A stretch of DNA of 64,000 bases from CAVVAH01 sp963746175 (lineage in GTDB: Bacteria; Actinomycetota; Actinomycetes; JACCUZ01). This document shows, one piece after another, positions 1 to 8,391 of this stretch (positions within the stretch are counted from its first letter, which is position 1; each line of letters starts with the position of its first letter). Made by a program: the position numbers and the translations under genes. The stretch spans positions 930,001-994,000 of the forward strand of contig CAVVAH010000004.1 in assembly GCA_963746175.1 (NCBI GenBank), written 5' to 3'. Below the pieces are notes generated by a model. It saw only the letters and a program-made list of their open reading frames with translations. It made no database searches and was not told where the DNA came from.

Positions 1-1225
1 CGGCGGTCTGACCGGCGAGGAAGAGGTCCTGCGCGTCGGCGCGCCGGGACGGTCGCAGCAGCACCCGGCTGCCCTGGGCGACAGCGACGTCGCCGACGAG
101 CACGGAGTCGGACTCCGGCCGCGCGCGGGCGTCCTGGCCCTCGTCCCACCACGGGACCTCCCCCAGCACCAGCAGCTCGTCGTCCTCGGGGGCACCGTCC
201 GCCGTAGCGGACCGGCGGGCGCCGTGCAGCAGGGCTAGCGCGTCATCGGTCATCGTGTCGCACCGGTCGACGATCGCCGCCGCGCGCGGGTCGGTGCCGC
301 GCGCCTCGGCCTTCTCCTGGTCGGTCATGGTCATCACGCGCAGCGTGAGGATCTCGTCGATCTCGGTGGCGTCGAACAGGTCGCCCGCGCTCTCCGGGGC
401 GATGCTCGGATGGTCGCCGAGCACGATGGGCGACACCAGCACCGCGTCGGTGCCGGAGTCGTCGGCCACCATCACCGGCCAGCAGCGGTGCTGCGTGCAG
501 GACGCGGCGTCCGCCGCGGCGTGGCCGGGAGGGTCGAGCAGTGACACGAACCTGGCGGCCTGCGCCGTGACCAGCAGGTGGGTGCCGACGAAGGAGTAGC
601 GCGCGGCGACATCGCGTTCCGTCCAGCCGGGCCGGTCGCCCGCCGTCCACGCAGTGCTGTTGTCGACACGCAGCGCCGCGACGACCAGGCCGGGTTGCCG
701 GCCGGGCCGGGCAGTCACGGTGACGGTGCCCGAGACCGGCCACCTCGTGCGTACCAGCCGCCCGACCACCGCGCCGCCGTCGTACAGGTCCTCGACGTCC
801 TCGCCCCCGGGCACAGCCACCTCGTGCACGGTCGTCGCGTCGAGCGGGATGCTGCTGAGGTCGATCTCACGGGAGACGGCTTCGTGGAACGGCACCCACC
901 GGGTGCCGCCGACCGCCAGCTCGGGGACCGGCTCCCAGCCGCCCCCCGCGGCGTCGGCTGCCCGCTCGACCGAACGCGCCTGCACCTGCAGGAACCGCAG
1001 CTGCAGGTCCAGGGTGGCTCCGGGCGGGGTCTCGAGCACAACCTCGGCGGTCATCGTCGGCTCCTCGCCGACGCCGGCGGCGGCGGCTCCGGCGGGGCCG
1101 AGGATCCCGAACTGCCAGCGCACCTGGTTCTTCGACGACGAGGCCCGGTAGGGGTAGAGCAGGTAGCCCTCGTAGAGCACGGCGTCGGCGACCTGCCGGG
1201 CCGCGACCAGGCCGGCGCCGCTCAC
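1..1225 (-). CDS. Hydrogenase-operon protein of unknown function (C-terminus beyond window edge)
   Basis: About 408 codons are visible and the gene runs off the left edge. The GTG start overlaps the stop of the upstream DUF6084 gene (GTGA), so it is translationally coupled and is the sixth visible gene of the hydrogenase operon. The N-terminus reads LYEGYLLYPYRASSSKNQ, followed by a conserved-looking WQFGILGP segment. No transmembrane segment, signal peptide or cysteine motif is visible. I do not recognise a named domain; genes of this kind accompany group 1h hydrogenases in actinobacteria, so an accessory or maturation role is inferred only from position. Confidence 0.75.
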   Translation of the reverse strand, partial: MSGAGLVAARQVADAVLYEGYLLYPYRASSSKNQVRWQFGILGPAGAAAAGVGEEPTMTAEVVLETPPGATLDLQLRFLQVQARSVERAADAAGGGWEPVPELAVGGTRWVPFHEAVSREIDLSSIPLDATTVHEVAVPGGEDVEDLYDGGAVVGRLVRTRWPVSGTVTVTARPGRQPGLVVAALRVDNSTAWTAGDRPGWTERDVAARYSFVGTHLLVTAQAARFVSLLDPPGHAAADAASCTQHRCWPVMVADDSGTDAVLVSPIVLGDHPSIAPESAGDLFDATEIDEILTLRVMTMTDQEKAEARGTDPRAAAIVDRCDTMTDDALALLHGARRSATADGAPEDDELLVLGEVPWWDEGQDARARPESDSVLVGDVAVAQGSRVLLRPSRRADAQDLFLAGQTA

Positions 1226-1872
1226 GGCGCGGCCCCCTCGACCACCTGAGCAGGGAGGAGGTCGGCGACCGTCTCCTCCCAGGACGTGAGGCCCCGCGCC
1301 GACCGGTGCCGGGCGAGAGCGTCGATGCTGTCGCGGTCCAGCCGGATCCAGCCGGCGCCGGGGAAGTAGAGGTCCATGAGCCGGCGCCAGGTGGCCACCG
1401 GCAGCCGGCACCGGGCCTCGAGCGACCACGAGAGCTGCTCGGCGGCGAAGCCCGTCTCGCCGCGGGTGAACACCGTGCCGCTGAACAGCAGCAGCAGCGG
1501 CACCTCGCCGTCGTCGCCGAGCGCGTGCAGGTACTTCGTGCCGCTGACGTCGAAGTCGTAGGTGCACGCCACGGGGAGCTCGACCTCGGTCTCGCCGTGG
1601 AACCCCTGCACCATCGTCGAGGCGTGGGTCCAGAGGAACGGCTTGAGGGTGTCGGCGTAGCGGTCCGGCGTGCCGAACAGGTCGGCCAGCCCGGCGCGCT
1701 CGGCGTCGTCGTAGGGCCGGCGCTGCGGTTCGATGCGCAGCTGCGCGCGCAGCGCGATCGCGTGCACCCGGGCACCGGTGCTCTCGGTGAGCCGCAGCCG
1801 GAACAGCAGGTGCGGCGCGGCCGCATGCTCCTGGGCGCGGACGTCGAGGACCTCCGCCGCCAGCTCGGTCAC
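1222..1872 (-). CDS. DUF6084 family hydrogenase-associated protein
   Basis: A 216-residue soluble protein. The GTG start overlaps the stop codon of the DUF5947 gene by 4 nt (GTGA), and its own stop overlaps the next GTG in the same way. Internal landmarks are RVHAIALRAQLRIEPQRR near residue 40, TYDFDVSGTKYLHAL in the middle and a Trp-rich C-terminal third. I assign DUF6084 from these landmarks and from its fixed place after DUF5947 in actinobacterial hydrogenase operons. Function is unknown; a role in hydrogenase assembly or electron transfer is inference from context. Confidence 0.8.
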   Translation of the reverse strand: MTELAAEVLDVRAQEHAAAPHLLFRLRLTESTGARVHAIALRAQLRIEPQRRPYDDAERAGLADLFGTPDRYADTLKPFLWTHASTMVQGFHGETEVELPVACTYDFDVSGTKYLHALGDDGEVPLLLLFSGTVFTRGETGFAAEQLSWSLEARCRLPVATWRRLMDLYFPGAGWIRLDRDSIDALARHRSARGLTSWEETVADLLPAQVVEGAAP

Positions 1873-2534
1873 GGCCGCCCCACCGGTTGCTGAGTCGTCG
1901 CCGGGCGGCTCCTGGACCGCACGGTGTCGAAGAACTCGTCCAGCCGGCGGTGCACGTCCTGCCCGCCGTCGAAGCCGCGCCACAGGGTGCGCAGGTGGCC
2001 CACCAGCTCGTAGCAGACGTCGATCGGCACCAGGAACGCCTCGACCCGCTGGCCGGTGGCGCGCACCAGGAGCGCCTCCACGTCGGGCCGGAGGGTCGCC
2101 AGCCCCGGGGCCGTGGCGACGACGCGCGCCCACGCGGCGAGCGGCAGCTCGGACTCGGTCGCGCCGGCCGGACCGGGGTAGAACCCGACCACCCGGTCCA
2201 GGGCGGAGTTGAGGAACAGGAAGGCGGTGCCGACCGGCAGCTCGAGCTCCTCCCACACCGGTACAGCGAGGTCCGGGAAGGACAGGTAGCGGTCGGGCAC
2301 CGACCGGTAGGCGAGCTCGGCGTCGTCGCGGGTGAAGAGCAGGTAGCACGGCCGGCAGGCGCACAGCAGCGATCGGTTGCCGATGTTGACCACGTGCTGG
2401 TGGGCGTCGGCGACCGGCGCGCCGCACATCTCGCACCGCTCGTACGCCGGCGGGTCGGGGCGGTTCGCCCGGATCCGGGCCAGCACCGCCAGCGCACCCG
2501 GCGGGGTCGACCTCGGCCCCGGGGCCTCGCTCAT
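1869..2534 (-). CDS. DUF5947 family protein with cysteine-rich N-terminus
   Basis: A 221-residue protein; its ATG overlaps the stop of the NifU/Rieske-like gene (ATGA). It carries CEMCGAP near residue 35 and CACRPCYLLF near residue 58, i.e. CxxC followed by CxCxxC, which could bind zinc or an iron-sulfur cluster. Then come YRSVPDRYLSFPDL and FLFLNSALDRVVGFYPGP. This matches the DUF5947 family, which I know as a recurrent member of actinobacterial group 1h hydrogenase operons. No membrane segment is present. The cysteine set suggests a small metal site, but the ligand is not determinable from sequence. Confidence 0.82.
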   Translation of the reverse strand: MSEAPGPRSTPPGALAVLARIRANRPDPPAYERCEMCGAPVADAHQHVVNIGNRSLLCACRPCYLLFTRDDAELAYRSVPDRYLSFPDLAVPVWEELELPVGTAFLFLNSALDRVVGFYPGPAGATESELPLAAWARVVATAPGLATLRPDVEALLVRATGQRVEAFLVPIDVCYELVGHLRTLWRGFDGGQDVHRRLDEFFDTVRSRSRPATTQQPVGRP

Positions 2535-3448
2535 GCCGGCACCGGCGCCCGGACCGCGACCTCGACGACGCCGTCACGCTCGAGCAGCGGGACCGGGTCG
2601 AGGTGCCGGTCCGGCTGGTCGAGGTCGGCCCCGGCCCGGCGTACGTCGAAGTGCGCGCCGCACCCGCGGCAGGTGAGCACCGCGCTGCCCGGGGTGGCTG
2701 GCGCGCGCTGCAGGCCGGCGTCGGCGAGGCTCGCGCCGCAGCCGGCGCAGGCGTCGCGGTAGGCGTAGACGCCTGAGAGCAGGCGCAGCAGCACCAGGTC
2801 GGTCCCGTCGACGGTGGTGGGCAGCACGCCGCCGACGGCGAGCTCGTCGAGCCGGGCAGCCGGCGCCCAGTGCACCCCGCCCCCGGCCGCCGTGACTTGC
2901 TCCTCCGCCCGGAGCCGGGCGGTCAGCGAGTCGACCGAGATCAGGCCGGCAACGGACGGCGTCTTCTCCTCGACCTCGATGGCGACGACCTCGGGGGCGG
3001 CAGCGCGCACGGCGTCGTCGACCGCGAGCTCGAGCGTGACCGCGGACGATGCGCAGCCGTCGCAGCTGCCGAGCAGCTCCAGCCGGACGACACCCTCGTC
3101 GGTGACCTCGAGCAGGCGGACGTCGCCGCCGTGCGAGCCGAGGTAGGGGCGGACGTCGTCCAGCGCCCGCTGCACCCGGTCCTCGACGCCGTAGGGGTGC
3201 AGCCCGTGGATCAGCAGCAGGCTGGAGACGAGGTGGTCGTCGGCCATCGCCGAGAGCAACGCGTCGTCGAGAGCACCGGCGTCGTGGGTCAGCTCGAGGA
3301 CGCGCTCCAGCCCGGCGCCGTACAGGTCGACGACGAGCCGGAGCAGCTCCTCGGCCCGTTCGCGCGCGACCGGTCCGCCGACGGCACTCGCCTCGAGGAG
3401 TGCCTCGATGCGTTCGCCGACGGCACCTGGGTCCGGAGCGGCCGTCAC
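2531..3448 (-). CDS. NifU-like / Rieske-like iron-sulfur protein of the hydrogenase operon (HhyE-like)
   Basis: 305 residues; GTG start overlaps the hhyL stop (GTGA) with GGAGG just upstream. The central part is a NifU C-terminal domain (PYLGSHGGDVRLLEV, then CDGCASS), where the CxxC normally carries a [4Fe-4S] cluster. The C-terminal part aligns with a Rieske fold but reads CAGCGASL ... CRGCGAHFDV, so the two usual histidine ligands are replaced by cysteines. Iron-sulfur proteins encoded in mycobacterial hydrogenase operons (HucE, HhyE) are needed for H2 oxidation, probably as electron acceptors from the enzyme; the same role is inferred here. Confidence 0.85.
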   Translation of the reverse strand: MTAAPDPGAVGERIEALLEASAVGGPVARERAEELLRLVVDLYGAGLERVLELTHDAGALDDALLSAMADDHLVSSLLLIHGLHPYGVEDRVQRALDDVRPYLGSHGGDVRLLEVTDEGVVRLELLGSCDGCASSAVTLELAVDDAVRAAAPEVVAIEVEEKTPSVAGLISVDSLTARLRAEEQVTAAGGGVHWAPAARLDELAVGGVLPTTVDGTDLVLLRLLSGVYAYRDACAGCGASLADAGLQRAPATPGSAVLTCRGCGAHFDVRRAGADLDQPDRHLDPVPLLERDGVVEVAVRAPVPA

Positions 3449-5241
3449 TCCTCCGCCGAGACCGCAGCCGTCGGCGAGTGGACCCTCTTCAGGGTCTTGC
3501 CCTCGCCGAGGTACATGTGGACGCCGCACGGCAGGCACGGGTCGAAGCTGCGGACCGTCCGCATGATGTCGATGCCCTTGAAGTTGTCTCGCGTGTTCTC
3601 CTCGAACAGCGGCTGGTCCTGGACGGCGTCCTCGTAGGGGCCGGGGGTGCCGTAGACGTCGCGCGGGTTCGCGTTCCACGGCGTCGGCGGGTAGGGGTGG
3701 TAGTTCGCGATCTTGCCGTCGCGGATCACCATGTGGTGCGACAGGACGCCGCGGACCGCCTCGGTGAACCCGCAGCCGATGGCCTCGTCGGGCACGTCGA
3801 ACTTCTCCCAGGTCTTGGTGCGTCCGGCGCGGATCTCGACCAGCGCCTTCTCCGCGAAGTGCAGCGCGCACGCGGCGGCGTACGCCTGGAAGTAGGTGCG
3901 GGCCCGGTTGCGCTCGATCGTGTTGCTCCACTGCGGGACCTTCCACTCGAAGGACACGGGTCCCTTGAGGGCGGTCTTGGGCAGGTTGATCTGCACGCTG
4001 GTGCCGGTGGACTTCACGTAGCCGATGTCGACCAGGCCGGCCAGTGCCGTGGACCACAGGCGCGCCAGAGGGCCGCCGCCGGTGTCGAGGGCCAGGTGGT
4101 CCTTGCCGTCGTACCAGCGGGGCGACATGACCCAGCTGTACTTGTCGTCGAGGTCGCGCTTCTGCGGCTTCGGGTTCGTGTGCTGGTTCCAGGGGTGGCG
4201 ACGGTCGACCGGGTTGCCCAGCGGATCCTGGGTGACGAACATCTCCTGGTCGGTCCAGTCGTCGTAGTACGAGCTGCCGAGCAGGATCCGGATGCCGAGG
4301 TTGATGTCGACCAGGCTGTGCGTGACCAGCTTGCCGTCGACGACGACGCCGGGGGTCACGAACATCTTGTTGCCCCAGTTCTCCATGTCCTTGTAGGCGA
4401 AGTTGCAGTGGTCGGGGTCCTGGAAGGAGCCCCAGCAGCCGAGCAGGGTGCGGCGCAGGCCGACCTGCTCGTAGCCCGGCAGCGCCTCGTAGAAGAAGTC
4501 GAAGAGGTCGTCGTGCATCGGCACGACCTTCTTCATGAACTCGACGTAGCGCATCAGCCGGGTGATGTAGTCGGTCATCAGCTGGATCGTGGCGACGGTG
4601 CCGACCCCGCCGGGGTAGAGCGTGGACGGGTGGACGTGCCTGCCCTCCATCAGGCAGAACATCTCGCGGGTCCACCGGCTGACCTGCAGGGCCTCGCGGT
4701 AGAACTCGCCGGTGAACGGGTTGAGCGCCCGCATGATCTCGGCGATCGTCCTGTAGCCGTGGGCGTCCTCGTGCGGCGCGCGGGTGTTCTCGGCCTTGGC
4801 GAGCACGCCGGGGTTGGTCTCCTTGACCATCCGCTCGCAGTAGTCGACCCCCACCAGGTTCTCCTGGAAGATGTTGTGGTCGAACATGTACTCGGCGGCC
4901 TCGCCGAGGTTGACGATCCACTCGCCGAGCGCCGGCGGCTTCACGCCGTACGCCATGTTCTGCGCGTAGCAGGAGCAGGTGGCGTGGTTGTCGCCGCAGA
5001 TGCCGCAGATGCGGCTGGTGATGAAGTGCGCGTCGCGCGGGTCCTTGCCCTTCATGAACAGGCTGTAGCCGCGGAAGATCGACGAGGTGCTGTGGCACTC
5101 GGCCACGGTCATGTTGCCGAAGTCGATCTTCGTGTAGATCCCGAGGCTGCCGACGATGCGGGTGATCGGGTCCCACGCCATCTCGACGAGCTCGCGGTCC
5201 TTCGACGAGGTGCTCCCGGTGCGGGTGGCGGTGGTGGTCAT
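3445..5241 (-). CDS. hhyL: [NiFe]-hydrogenase large subunit, group 1h (high-affinity H2 uptake)
   Basis: 598 residues carrying the Ni-Fe active site. The L1 motif is R77-I-C79-G-I-C82-G-D-N-H86 and the L2 motif is D567-P-C569-L-P-C572-G-V-H575, so all four Ni/Fe cysteines are present. A 23-residue tail follows H575, the position after which large subunits are normally cut by a maturation protease. The ATG lies 4 nt after the small-subunit stop and its own stop overlaps the next gene. Group 1h enzymes oxidise atmospheric-level H2 and pass electrons to the aerobic respiratory chain during starvation; the group assignment rests on the small-subunit ligands and on the DUF5947/DUF6084 companions. 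Confidence 0.95.
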   Translation of the reverse strand: MTTTATRTGSTSSKDRELVEMAWDPITRIVGSLGIYTKIDFGNMTVAECHSTSSIFRGYSLFMKGKDPRDAHFITSRICGICGDNHATCSCYAQNMAYGVKPPALGEWIVNLGEAAEYMFDHNIFQENLVGVDYCERMVKETNPGVLAKAENTRAPHEDAHGYRTIAEIMRALNPFTGEFYREALQVSRWTREMFCLMEGRHVHPSTLYPGGVGTVATIQLMTDYITRLMRYVEFMKKVVPMHDDLFDFFYEALPGYEQVGLRRTLLGCWGSFQDPDHCNFAYKDMENWGNKMFVTPGVVVDGKLVTHSLVDINLGIRILLGSSYYDDWTDQEMFVTQDPLGNPVDRRHPWNQHTNPKPQKRDLDDKYSWVMSPRWYDGKDHLALDTGGGPLARLWSTALAGLVDIGYVKSTGTSVQINLPKTALKGPVSFEWKVPQWSNTIERNRARTYFQAYAAACALHFAEKALVEIRAGRTKTWEKFDVPDEAIGCGFTEAVRGVLSHHMVIRDGKIANYHPYPPTPWNANPRDVYGTPGPYEDAVQDQPLFEENTRDNFKGIDIMRTVRSFDPCLPCGVHMYLGEGKTLKRVHSPTAAVSAEE

Positions 5242-5245
5242 CGGG

Positions 5246-6301
5246 TCACCACGTCTTCCTGGCGCCGGTCAGCAGCTCACTGCTGGGCTTGCGCCACTTG
5301 GGTTCCTTGTTCAGCGTGGCTGTGGTCTTGCTCCGGAGCGCCCGGATGGTGCGGCCGTAGGTGCCGACCGCGGTCGTCGAGAGCTTCCCGCCCGGCGGCT
5401 CGTCCATGAACGGCATGAACTTGTCGGGGAAGCCCGGCATCGTGCAGCCGATGCAGATGCCGCCGACGTTCGGGCAGCCACCCACGCCGTTGATCCAGCC
5501 GCGCTTGGGGACGTTGCACTTGACCACCGGTCCCCAGCAGCCGAGCTTGACGATGCACTTCGGCGAGCCGTACTCGGTGGCGAAGTCGCCCTGCTCGTAG
5601 TAGCCGGCGCGGTCGCATCCCTCGTGCACGGTCTGGCCGAACAGCCAGGTCGGCCGTAGCTGGTCGTCCAGCGGGATCATCGGCGCCTGGCCGGTGGCCT
5701 GGTAGAGCAGGTAGGTGATGGTCTCGGACAGGTTGTCGCCCTGCACCGGGCAGCCCGGCACACAGACGATCGGCAACCCGGCCTTGCTCTTCCAGCCCCA
5801 GCCGAGGTAGTCGGGCACACCCATCGCACCGGTGGGGTTGCCGGCCATGGCGTGGATGCCGCCGTAGGTCGCGCAGGTGCCCACGGCGAGGATGGCCAGC
5901 GCCTTCGGCGCCAGCCGGTCGAGCCACTCGCTCGTGGTCACCGGCTGCCCGGTCATCGGGTCGTTGCCGAACCCGCACCAGTAGCCCTCGCCCGAGAGCT
6001 TCTCGTTGGGGATCGAGCCCTCGACGACGAGCACGAACGGCTCGAGCTCGCCGCGGTCGGCCTTCCAGAACCACTCGAGGAAGTCGTCGGCGCCGCCGGC
6101 CGGCCCGCACTCGAAGTCGATCAGTGGCCAGTGCACCGCCACTTTCGGCAGGCCCGGCAGGGCCCCGAGGGCGATCTCCTCGATGCTCGGCTGGGTGGCG
6201 CCGGTCAAGGCGACGGAGTCCCCGTCACAGCTGAGCCCGGCGTTGATCCAGAGCACGTGGACAGTGGTGTCTTCGGCAGCGACGGCCTCGGCGGAGAGCA
6301 C
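5246..6301 (-). CDS. hhyS: [NiFe]-hydrogenase small subunit, group 1h
   Basis: 351 residues from a GTG with GGGAGG 5 nt upstream; a longer in-frame GTG at 6343 lacks a good ribosome site. The proximal-cluster motif reads S-C25-D-G-D28-S, where most group 1 enzymes have CTGC: Asp28 replaces the second cysteine, as known from the actinobacterial-type enzyme of Ralstonia eutropha whose proximal [4Fe-4S] has three Cys and one Asp. Other cluster cysteines are seen in GTCATYGG, CVPGCPVQGDN, GCWGPVVKC and GGICIGCTMPGFP. No twin-arginine signal is present, as expected for this group. First gene of the operon; promoter candidate at 6387-6416. Confidence 0.94.
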   Translation of the reverse strand: MLSAEAVAAEDTTVHVLWINAGLSCDGDSVALTGATQPSIEEIALGALPGLPKVAVHWPLIDFECGPAGGADDFLEWFWKADRGELEPFVLVVEGSIPNEKLSGEGYWCGFGNDPMTGQPVTTSEWLDRLAPKALAILAVGTCATYGGIHAMAGNPTGAMGVPDYLGWGWKSKAGLPIVCVPGCPVQGDNLSETITYLLYQATGQAPMIPLDDQLRPTWLFGQTVHEGCDRAGYYEQGDFATEYGSPKCIVKLGCWGPVVKCNVPKRGWINGVGGCPNVGGICIGCTMPGFPDKFMPFMDEPPGGKLSTTAVGTYGRTIRALRSKTTATLNKEPKWRKPSSELLTGARKTW

Positions 6302-6386
6302 ACGAGCCTCCCGTACGGGGCCTGCGTCAGGAGGCCCCTCCACGCCGTAGACGGCCTGCTGTGCGGGTCTGTGCGGCGCAGTGCCC

Positions 6387-6416
6387 GTCCTATGCCTCCC
6401 TGTGATCGGTTGTCAA
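6387..6416 (-). promoter_or_regulatory. Candidate sigma-A-type promoter of the hydrogenase operon
   Basis: On the minus strand TTGACA (6416-6411) is followed after 18 nt by TAGGAC (6392-6387), about 85 nt upstream of the hhyS start. Both hexamers are close to the housekeeping consensus. No activator or repressor palindrome is evident beside it. The rest of 6302-6762 (about 460 bases) holds no gene I can support. Confidence 0.5.
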
Positions 6417-6762
6417 GATCCGGTCACGGGTCGGTAGGGACCGGGTACGCCGCGTGCGCGCAACGGGTCCGCTCGTGGTCGAGCCGATCGAGACAGCCGG
6501 GCGGACGCGCAGGACGACGCGGTCGACGTGGTTTGCGCCATGGCGCGCTGGTCGTGCTCGAGGAGCCGGCCAGGACCGCCGCGTAGCCGGCCTCCGTCGT
6601 CTCCTCAGGCGATGTCGAGGGTGGAGCGACGGCGGCTCTCGACCTCGAGGTAGTGCAGCATCACCAGGCCGACGCTGAGCTGACCCGCCACGGCCCACTG
6701 ACGCACCCGCCGAGCGACCGCCCGGCGGTGGAGCGCACCGGCCAGCGAGGTAGGAATGGGCC

Positions 6763-7749
6763 ATGGACACCAGGACACTGGGACAGGGGCTCGAGGTCTC
6801 CGCTCTCGGGCTGGGTTGCATGGGCATGAGCCAGTCGTTCGGCCCACCACCACCACGAGACCAGATGATCGACTTCATCCGTGCCGCGGTGGACCGAGGC
6901 GTCACCCTGTTCGACACCGCAGAGGTCTACGGCCCCTTCCACAACGAAGAACTGGTGGGTGAGGCACTGCATCCGGTCCGTGAGGATGTCGTCATCGCCA
7001 CCAAGTTCGGGTTCGCGTTCGACCAGAACGGCAAGCAGACCGGCGTCACCAGCAGGCCCGATGACATACGCGCCGCCGTCGAGGGCTCATTGCGGCGCCT
7101 GCGGACCGACGCGATCGAGCTGCTCTACCAGCACCGCGTCGACCCTGACGTCCCCATCGAGGACGTCGCCGGAACCGTGAAAGAGCTCATCGAGGCCGGC
7201 AAGGTCCACCACTTCGGGATGTCCGAGGCAGGCGTCGGCACGATCCGCCGCGCCCACGCGGTGCAGCCGGTCACAGCGCTGCAGAGCGAGTACTCCCTGT
7301 TCTGGCGCGAGCCCGAGGACGAGATCCTGCCTGCCCTCAAGGAGCTCAGCATCGGCTTCGTGCCCTTCAGCCCGCTCGGGCGCGGGCTCCTGACCGGGCA
7401 GGTGACCGCCGAGACCCAGTTCGGCGAGGGCGACATCCGCGCCTCGCTTCCCCGCTTCGAGCGTGAAGCACTCGAGGTCAACCTCGCCCTCGTCGACCGC
7501 ATCACCGAGGTCGCCGAACGCAAGAACGCCACGGTCGGACAGGTGGCCCTGGCCTGGCTGCTCGCGCACCAGCCCTGGATCGTGCCGATTCCCGGAACCA
7601 GGCGGCTCGAACGCCTCGACGAGAACCTGGGAGCTGTCGACGTCGACCTGACGCCCGAGGACCTGGAAGAGCTCGAGAGCGCATCAGCCAGCGTTCAGGT
7701 ACTCGGCGACCGCTACCCAGAAGCCATGCAAAGGATGATCGACCGCTGA
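6763..7749 (+). CDS. Aldo/keto reductase
   Basis: 328 residues forming a complete (beta/alpha)8 aldo/keto reductase, an NADPH-dependent carbonyl reductase. The catalytic tetrad is visible as D51 and Y56 (DTAEVY), K81 (IATKFG) and H124 (YQHRVDP). The cofactor-binding segments VPFSPLGRGLLTG and VPIPGTRRLERLDENLGA are in place. The N-terminus GLGCMGMSQSFGP resembles the YakC/AKR13-type subfamily. It stands alone between the hydrogenase operon (divergent) and small genes, and is followed by a GC hairpin at 7781-7810. Substrate unknown. Its codon use appears slightly less GC-biased than its neighbours. Confidence 0.93.
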   Translation: MDTRTLGQGLEVSALGLGCMGMSQSFGPPPPRDQMIDFIRAAVDRGVTLFDTAEVYGPFHNEELVGEALHPVREDVVIATKFGFAFDQNGKQTGVTSRPDDIRAAVEGSLRRLRTDAIELLYQHRVDPDVPIEDVAGTVKELIEAGKVHHFGMSEAGVGTIRRAHAVQPVTALQSEYSLFWREPEDEILPALKELSIGFVPFSPLGRGLLTGQVTAETQFGEGDIRASLPRFEREALEVNLALVDRITEVAERKNATVGQVALAWLLAHQPWIVPIPGTRRLERLDENLGAVDVDLTPEDLEELESASASVQVLGDRYPEAMQRMIDR

Positions 7750-7780
7750 CCTCGGCCGCAGGTGACCTGCTCGGTGATGA

Positions 7781-7810
7781 CCGGTCCGGCGGTGTCAACC
7801 GCCGGATCGG
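7781..7810 (+). terminator. GC-rich hairpin after the aldo/keto reductase
   Basis: Arms CCGGTCCGGCGGT and ACCGCCGGATCGG (one mismatch) flank the loop GTCA, about 30 nt after the stop codon. No U-tract follows, which is usual for actinobacterial terminators. Confidence 0.55.
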
Positions 7811-7962
7811 TGCAAGGGGAAGGCACATGAGCGCGGTCGTCTGCCGCTGGCTAGGAGCGCCCATCTCACGTTCGCAACTGCGGGACACGTTCCGGCGGGA
7901 TCGCCTCGTGCGGGGCCATGCGCTCGCGGACTGAGCGGCGGCCGACGGGGTAGGCACGCGGC

Positions 7963-8313
7963 ATGGCCACCTACACGGTCAACGAGGACGCCGTCGCCCG
8001 CTGCCGCGCGCTCATCGACAAGCGGCAGTACGTCCTGGACAGTGACTGGGGCGACGCGCAGCCCACCGCGGACACCCAGAACGCCTACCTCGAGAACCAT
8101 TCCTGGGACGACTACGCCGCCTGGCACCTCGGGCTCACCGCCGGCGCGAACGACGAGACCAAGGCGCGGTACGCCTTCGTGTACGGCGACCTGCGGCGGG
8201 TGCACCGCACGGGGCTGATCGCGTGCGTCTACCGCGCGTCGGAGTGGCGGCACAAGGAGGTCGAGCTGGCCGCCCACGACCTCCTGCAGCACCTGGACCG
8301 GACCAGCGGCTGA
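7963..8313 (+). CDS. Conserved actinobacterial protein of unknown function
   Basis: 116 residues starting MATYTVNEDAV with a conserved central block SWDDYAAWHLGLT and a C-terminal block WRHKEVELAAHDLLQHLD. There is no signal peptide, membrane helix or known catalytic motif. The composition and full-length block structure look like a real conserved single-domain protein. Start ATG chosen because it opens the frame; ribosome site upstream is weak (GGGGTAGG). I do not recognise a characterised family. It is followed after 78 nt by a VOC protein in the same direction. Confidence 0.72.
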   Translation: MATYTVNEDAVARCRALIDKRQYVLDSDWGDAQPTADTQNAYLENHSWDDYAAWHLGLTAGANDETKARYAFVYGDLRRVHRTGLIACVYRASEWRHKEVELAAHDLLQHLDRTSG

Positions 8314-8391
8314 GGAGCACTGTTCGGGGGGCACCGATGACTTCCGAGTGCCGGCCGGGTCATGACTCGTGACCCCCAGGAGAGGACAGCC

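Noticed and set aside
2531..5176. A single 881-codon open frame covering hhyL and the NifU/Rieske-like gene on the minus strand
   Set aside because: The first two thirds is an off-frame reading of hhyL with no protein features; only the part from GTG 3448 is real.
6605..6856. 83-codon minus-strand frame upstream of the aldo/keto reductase
   Set aside because: Overlaps the start of the reductase; only the last 40 residues look protein-like, so at most a remnant.
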